A DNA stretch of 64,000 nucleotides from contig JABBOT010000004.1 of the NCBI GenBank assembly GCA_016165875.1, positions 1,302,001 through 1,366,000 of the forward strand, read 5' to 3'. This DNA is from Acanthopleura granulata. Lineage: Eukaryota > Mollusca > Polyplacophora > Chitonida > Chitonidae. Positions 60,163 to 64,000 of the stretch are shown one piece after another; position 1 is the stretch's first letter; every line of letters starts with the position of its first letter. Below the pieces are notes generated by a model, which was not told the DNA's origin, made no database searches, and was given only the letters and a program-made list of their open reading frames with translations. The translations under genes and the position numbers were made by a program.

Positions 60163-60560
60163 CATCCGCATCCCACTGATCATATATACTAACTACTAGC
60201 GGAAAATCACACTGATATAACCGTGTGACAGTCATCCGTATCCATCCTACTGATCATATACACTAACAACTAGCGGATAATCACACCGATGTAACCGCGT
60301 GAGTCATCCGTATCCATCCTACTGATCATTTATACTAACTACTAGTGGATAATCACACTGATATAACCGTGTGACAGTCATCCATATCCATCCCAGAGAT
60401 CACATATACTAACCATCAGCCGATAATCACACTGATGTAACCGTGTGACAGGCATCCGTATCCATCCTACTGATCATATACACTAATAATTAGCGGATAA
60501 TAACACGGATGTATCCGCGTGACAGTGTTCCATATCCATCCTACTTGACCATATTCATGA
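60163..60560. repeat. 70-76-bp satellite, five units plus a partial
   Basis: Units start with catccgtatccatcctactg at 60163, 60233, 60304, 60379, 60453 and (partial) 60529. Shared parts are gatcatatacactaac, tagcggataatcacac and gatgtaaccgtgtgac. Confidence 0.92.
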
Positions 60561-60989
60561 TCTATCATGCATGTAATGAACAATTTACCTGATATAGGAT
60601 CACCAACACATTCATAGCAAAACTATTATCCAAATGATTACGTTACATTTATTACATGAATAAGTCGGAATCATACTGGGGAAAAGACGATACTGGCGAT
60701 CAATTATACACAGCTTCCCTAATTGTTTACACATAAATGTTTGCTAGTTGCTGTGTCAGACGTCATCACCCAGTTAAGTACTATGAAGACATTTGTCTCA
60801 CGTGTGTCCATACTGCAACAGTTTCTGAACAACTGTTCTCAAAAAGCATGTGGTCGCCGCGAGAAGGTTGCAATGTATAGCCATTTTCATGCATTTAATA
60901 AGTTTTGTGGCTGTTGATTTTCCCTTTCCTTGCACAAGGGGGCCAACTAGACCGCTGAGCAAGGTTACAAGGATAGAAAGGAGTAGATA

Positions 60990-61032
60990 TAGCGACAAAA
61001 TGGAGTTTCGAGTTCTACCTCTTTTGTCGCTA
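60990..61032. repeat. Hairpin-forming inverted repeat
   Basis: tagcgacaaaa (60990-61000) pairs perfectly with ttttgtcgcta (61022-61032) across a 21-base loop. Confidence 0.7.
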
Positions 61033-61356
61033 AAGCTATAAAAAAAAGTCCTACTGTACCATGTGACTTTGCAAAAATGTTAGGCCAGGTTTGTTGACTT
61101 TATTTGCAGAAAGCACAAATGACATTTCTTTCCTTCAGGAACTTTGTAAGTTCACAAACCTCCAGCTCTTCAATTTTCACCATAGTTCGTGTAGTTTCAA
61201 TAACTTTTTGTGACGCTTTATCAGACACTCATGTTATAGTAAATGTAACCAGAAACAGTTGCCTAACATTTTGTCAAGTCACGTCTACAGTAGGACATTT
61301 CTTACCTTTAGCGATATAAGCATTCGTACTCGACCACGCACTCACTCTTCAAACAC

Positions 61357-61433
61357 ATTATCTTCACCAGAAATGGTTGACTTCCACAAATTATCGGTTA
61401 AACGAAAACCGGTAAAATCAACGTGAAGATAAT
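61357..61433. repeat. Nested stem-loop
   Basis: Outer attatcttcac (61357-61367) pairs with gtgaagataat (61423-61433). An inner hairpin forms between ttatcggtt and aaccggtaa. Confidence 0.65.
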
Positions 61434-61629
61434 TGAACCAGGTGTTGGTATGTAGACAGAGGGAATCGTTCGCAAGTATATCAAGCTTATATTGTTTCTG
61501 TCGGTGGATCGTTTCGTGTTTTGAGGTCAGAATATAACTATTACCTATTAACTTACCTATTAAGATGTGTACATACTTGTCTGCCTATTATATGAGTAAT
61601 AATGTGCCTATAGCCTCACGGCTTGGTTC

Positions 61630-62215
61630 TTAACACACAAGCAACATGAGCTTGATCGGCGCACAAGCAGCCAGAACTTTGTCAGTACACAAGCTACATG
61701 AGTTTGACCAGAGTATAGGCAGCAAAGGCTTCGTCAGCACGCAAGCTCCAATAGCTACCTTAGTATACAAGCAGCGAGAGTTTCGTCAGCACACAAACAG
61801 TGAGTGTTTCGTCAGCACACATGCCGCAAGATCTTCGTCAGCACACAAGCAACAAGAGCTTCGTCAGCACACAAGCAGCAAGAGCTTCGTCAGTGCATAA
61901 GCAGCAAGAGCTCTGTCAGCACACAAGCAGCAAGAGCTCTGTCAGCACACAAGCAGCAAGAGCTTCGTCAGTGCATAAGCAGCAAGAGCTCTGTCAGCGC
62001 ATTAACTGCAACAGCTTCGTCAGCACATAGGCAACAAGAGCTCTCAGCACACAAGCATCAAGAGCTTCGTCAGCACACAAGCAGCAAGAGCTCTGTCAGC
62101 ACAAAAGGAATATGGATTTAAAGTGCCCACAAGCTGCAAGAGCTTTTTCAAAACACAAGCAACATGAGCTTGGTCAGTGCACGAAAGTAAAAATAAACCG
62201 CCACACAAACTTGGT
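61630..62215. repeat. 27-bp minisatellite, about 20 units
   Basis: The unit is close to gcttcgtcagcacacaagca plus gcaagag. Units alternate between cttcgtcag and ctctgtcag versions, and the edges are decayed. Since 27 is a multiple of three, long open frames (up to 105 codons) appear in several frames, made of repeats such as SSKSFVST or AHKQQELRQ. Coding is not supported. Confidence 0.92.
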
Positions 62216-62589
62216 CAACAAATAAGGGGTTGGTCAAATTACAACCAGCAAGATCTTAGCCAGCGTCAGATCCACATGATCATTGTCAACATACAATGTC
62301 TGTATATATTATATATTTGATTGGTGTACAGGCGAAGCCCTGAATTATTAACTCCGACTAAGCAGGTCGTTTGGTCTATCTATCTGTCGGTTAGTCAGTC
62401 AGTCAAATTTTTTACATCCTATCTTTTGATTAGGACCATTCACTTAAAGACAGGCCGGAGTTTAAGGCGACACGAAATCCTATAAAGGACATGTTACAGC
62501 ATTTGCGAATTCGCGCTTCGTCACCTACATGACCGACATGTTTGGTTTTATGGGTGCAGGTGACCGTAATGGCCGAAGATTTACTTAAG

Positions 62590-62830
62590 CTAAGCTATGG
62601 TTTATGGGTGGAGGAAACCGGAGTGCCCGAGGTAAACTTTCTCACATGTAACGTACGGGTATACACACAATATTGCTGGTAGACTAGGGGTCTTCGAACC
62701 TGAAAGAGCGCGGATGGCCACATGAGCGTCAACCGCTCGTTCAGCTCACGCTCATCAATCAGTGAGAGCGGGGGCATTTTCAGGTTTCCGGTCCAAGGCT
62801 GGTTTTGAGCTCGCACTTCTTGTGTCATAT
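62590..62830 (-). repeat. SINE-like repeat, family 3
   Basis: Plus strand reads ggtttatgggtggaggaaac, cggagtgcccgaggtaaac, then gtaacgtacgggta and ttgctggtagac. On minus, aggttcgaagacc resembles a B box downstream of cgagcggttgacgctc. A fragment is at 38400-38480. Confidence 0.55.
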
Positions 62831-63663
62831 TCTAGCGATTGAAAAGCAAAGTGTCTTAAACAGCTGGACCGCGGTTTGCTTCCATGTATACTGTGATATA
62901 AGACGAAATCCCGGTCACTATGACTTTATCTATTCTAACAGAAGATTCAAGACAATTCGCCGCGCATCCGATAGGTAATAAGCCTCGTGAGATATTCACA
63001 TACTGTGTTTGTTTACTTACTACAGCTTCACGTAGCTTTCAACATTATTCCAGTTGTCTCTCTGCAACAGAGGCGGTACCTATGCCTTCGTATTCATTAC
63101 AATACTTCACGGGAACACTTTGCTGAAAACACCACACGTTCTACCCCAGCATCTAAGTCACATTCGGACTACCACTGAGCTGGCCAGCGGGCATAAATAG
63201 GAATGGTCCAGCTCGAGGCGCTTTAACTCGGTGATCGTTGTATGGTGAAGACATCTTGATAAAATAAACCCCATGCTGACTGACAATCACTTATCTACAC
63301 TATTCTCATCAATGATTTATCAAAGGTCCATTTGGGACGCTTAGTTTTGTCATCTCTTTAAACAGACGCGAGGTGTGGTGAATACTGATGAGGTTGTCGT
63401 CGGATCAACAGCTTTTCCAAGGCTTTACCCGCCAGACTAAGCAAAGTCATATAAACGACTTCATAAATAAAGATGCAAAGAGCACATATCCTCTCTATAG
63501 ATAGACTGACAGGCTGAACAGAGCACCAGTCTCGTAGAACCTGAACACGCTTTGCTGTCACAAAAGATTTCCCTTCCCAAGTTTTCAAGCTTGTAGTAAG
63601 CCTACACATCTAAGTCCTGATGCAACAGGTAAGCGACACGGCGAATCAACAGCACTCTCCTTG

Positions 63664-63673
63664 GTCACGTGAC
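63664..63673. promoter_or_regulatory. Palindromic E-box GTCACGTGAC
   Basis: A perfect 10-bp palindrome with a CACGTG core, the type bound by bHLH-Zip factors (USF, TFEB/MITF). It lies about 70 bases before the ATG at 63744. Confidence 0.4.
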
Positions 63674-63743
63674 GGGATTACGGGCAGTGAAAACGAACCG
63701 AATTTGTAGTGTGATAGGCTTTGGATACGACTTCGCCATAAAA

Positions 63744-63756
63744 ATGAAGCTTTTAG
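63744..63756 (+). CDS. Possible first coding exon end of a gene leaving the right edge
   Basis: aaaATGaagcttttag is followed directly by gtaaga, giving MKLL plus one base before a strong donor. The start context has A at -3. No downstream exon is visible in the remaining 240 bases, so this is only a candidate. Confidence 0.2.
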
Positions 63757-64000
63757 GTAAGAACTCTTTCCGGTAAAGTAATACGAATGTTTCTATCCTT
63801 CAAACATGACAGTTCCCCTGTACCTACAGAATTTCGCCCATTTATCTTCATATTATTTATCACCTTTGGCTCCTTCCGAAGAACCCGCTGGATCGTGACT
63901 GTTGATTTAATAGTGTATACAGATAACGAACGTTAACATGCAGGCATGCAGACAAACAGGTGAAACGGATAACTTTTATACAATTAAGACCTCGATGAAG

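Larger units (their letters stand above)
56291..63600. other. Region with no confident gene
   Basis: It should contain, or run on toward, the missing first tetraspanin exon, but no ATG exon with a matching phase-0 donor was recognised. It holds a foldback element, a 70-76-bp satellite, hairpins, a 27-bp minisatellite and a SINE-like repeat. Open frames of 60-109 codons here lack recognisable domains. Confidence 0.5.

Noticed and set aside
61646..62121. Three overlapping plus ORFs of 76-105 codons
   Set aside because: Entirely made by the 27-bp minisatellite; several frames are equally open.
1..64000. CRISPR arrays, operons, phage or bacterial insertion sequences
   Set aside because: The tandem arrays lack the spacer pattern of CRISPR, and all genes have spliceosomal introns; this is animal DNA.

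Overview
This is an animal nuclear genome window, most likely from a mollusc or a related lophotrochozoan. It has small coding exons (about 50-200 bases) with GT-AG introns, long AT-rich non-coding stretches, many tRNA-derived SINE copies with TGGCNNAGNGG-type A boxes, TIR/foldback elements, and microsatellites and minisatellites. There are no operons, ribosome binding sites or bacterial features. Exon models below were made by eye from splice signals, reading-frame phase and protein motifs.

Layout. (1) 304-3609, minus: three exons of a multi-EGF protein that continue past the left edge. (2) 3610-8058: no gene seen; SINE fragments and an 18-bp minisatellite. (3) 8059-8622, minus: an intact GNAT-family acetyltransferase coding exon. 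(4) 10749-26191, plus: a complete 13-exon MAPK15 (ERK7/ERK8) gene of 539 codons, with a Gly-rich loop, VAVKK lysine, HRD, DFG, TEY and APE, plus a YEMI motif at the position of the human LC3-interacting motif. An RFX X-box-like site lies about 300 bases upstream, fitting a ciliary gene. (5) 26192-45783: about 19.6 kb with no confident gene, holding SINEs, foldback elements, an ATTCG palindrome array and a reverse-transcriptase fossil. (6) 45784-56110, minus: a tetraspanin with eight exons recognised (315 codons; first exon not found), four membrane segments, and CCG and PxSCC motifs. (7) 56111-64000: no confident gene; a 70-76-bp satellite, a 27-bp minisatellite, a foldback element, and a possible promoter and first exon at the right edge.

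The three fully or largely resolved genes do not form an obvious functional unit. The most unusual structures are a foldback element of about 835 bp with roughly 350-bp arms in MAPK15 intron 1, a tandem triplication of the 3' end and splice donor of a tetraspanin exon, and a dense array of palindromic TTATTCG/CGAATAA units around 33.1-33.9 kb.
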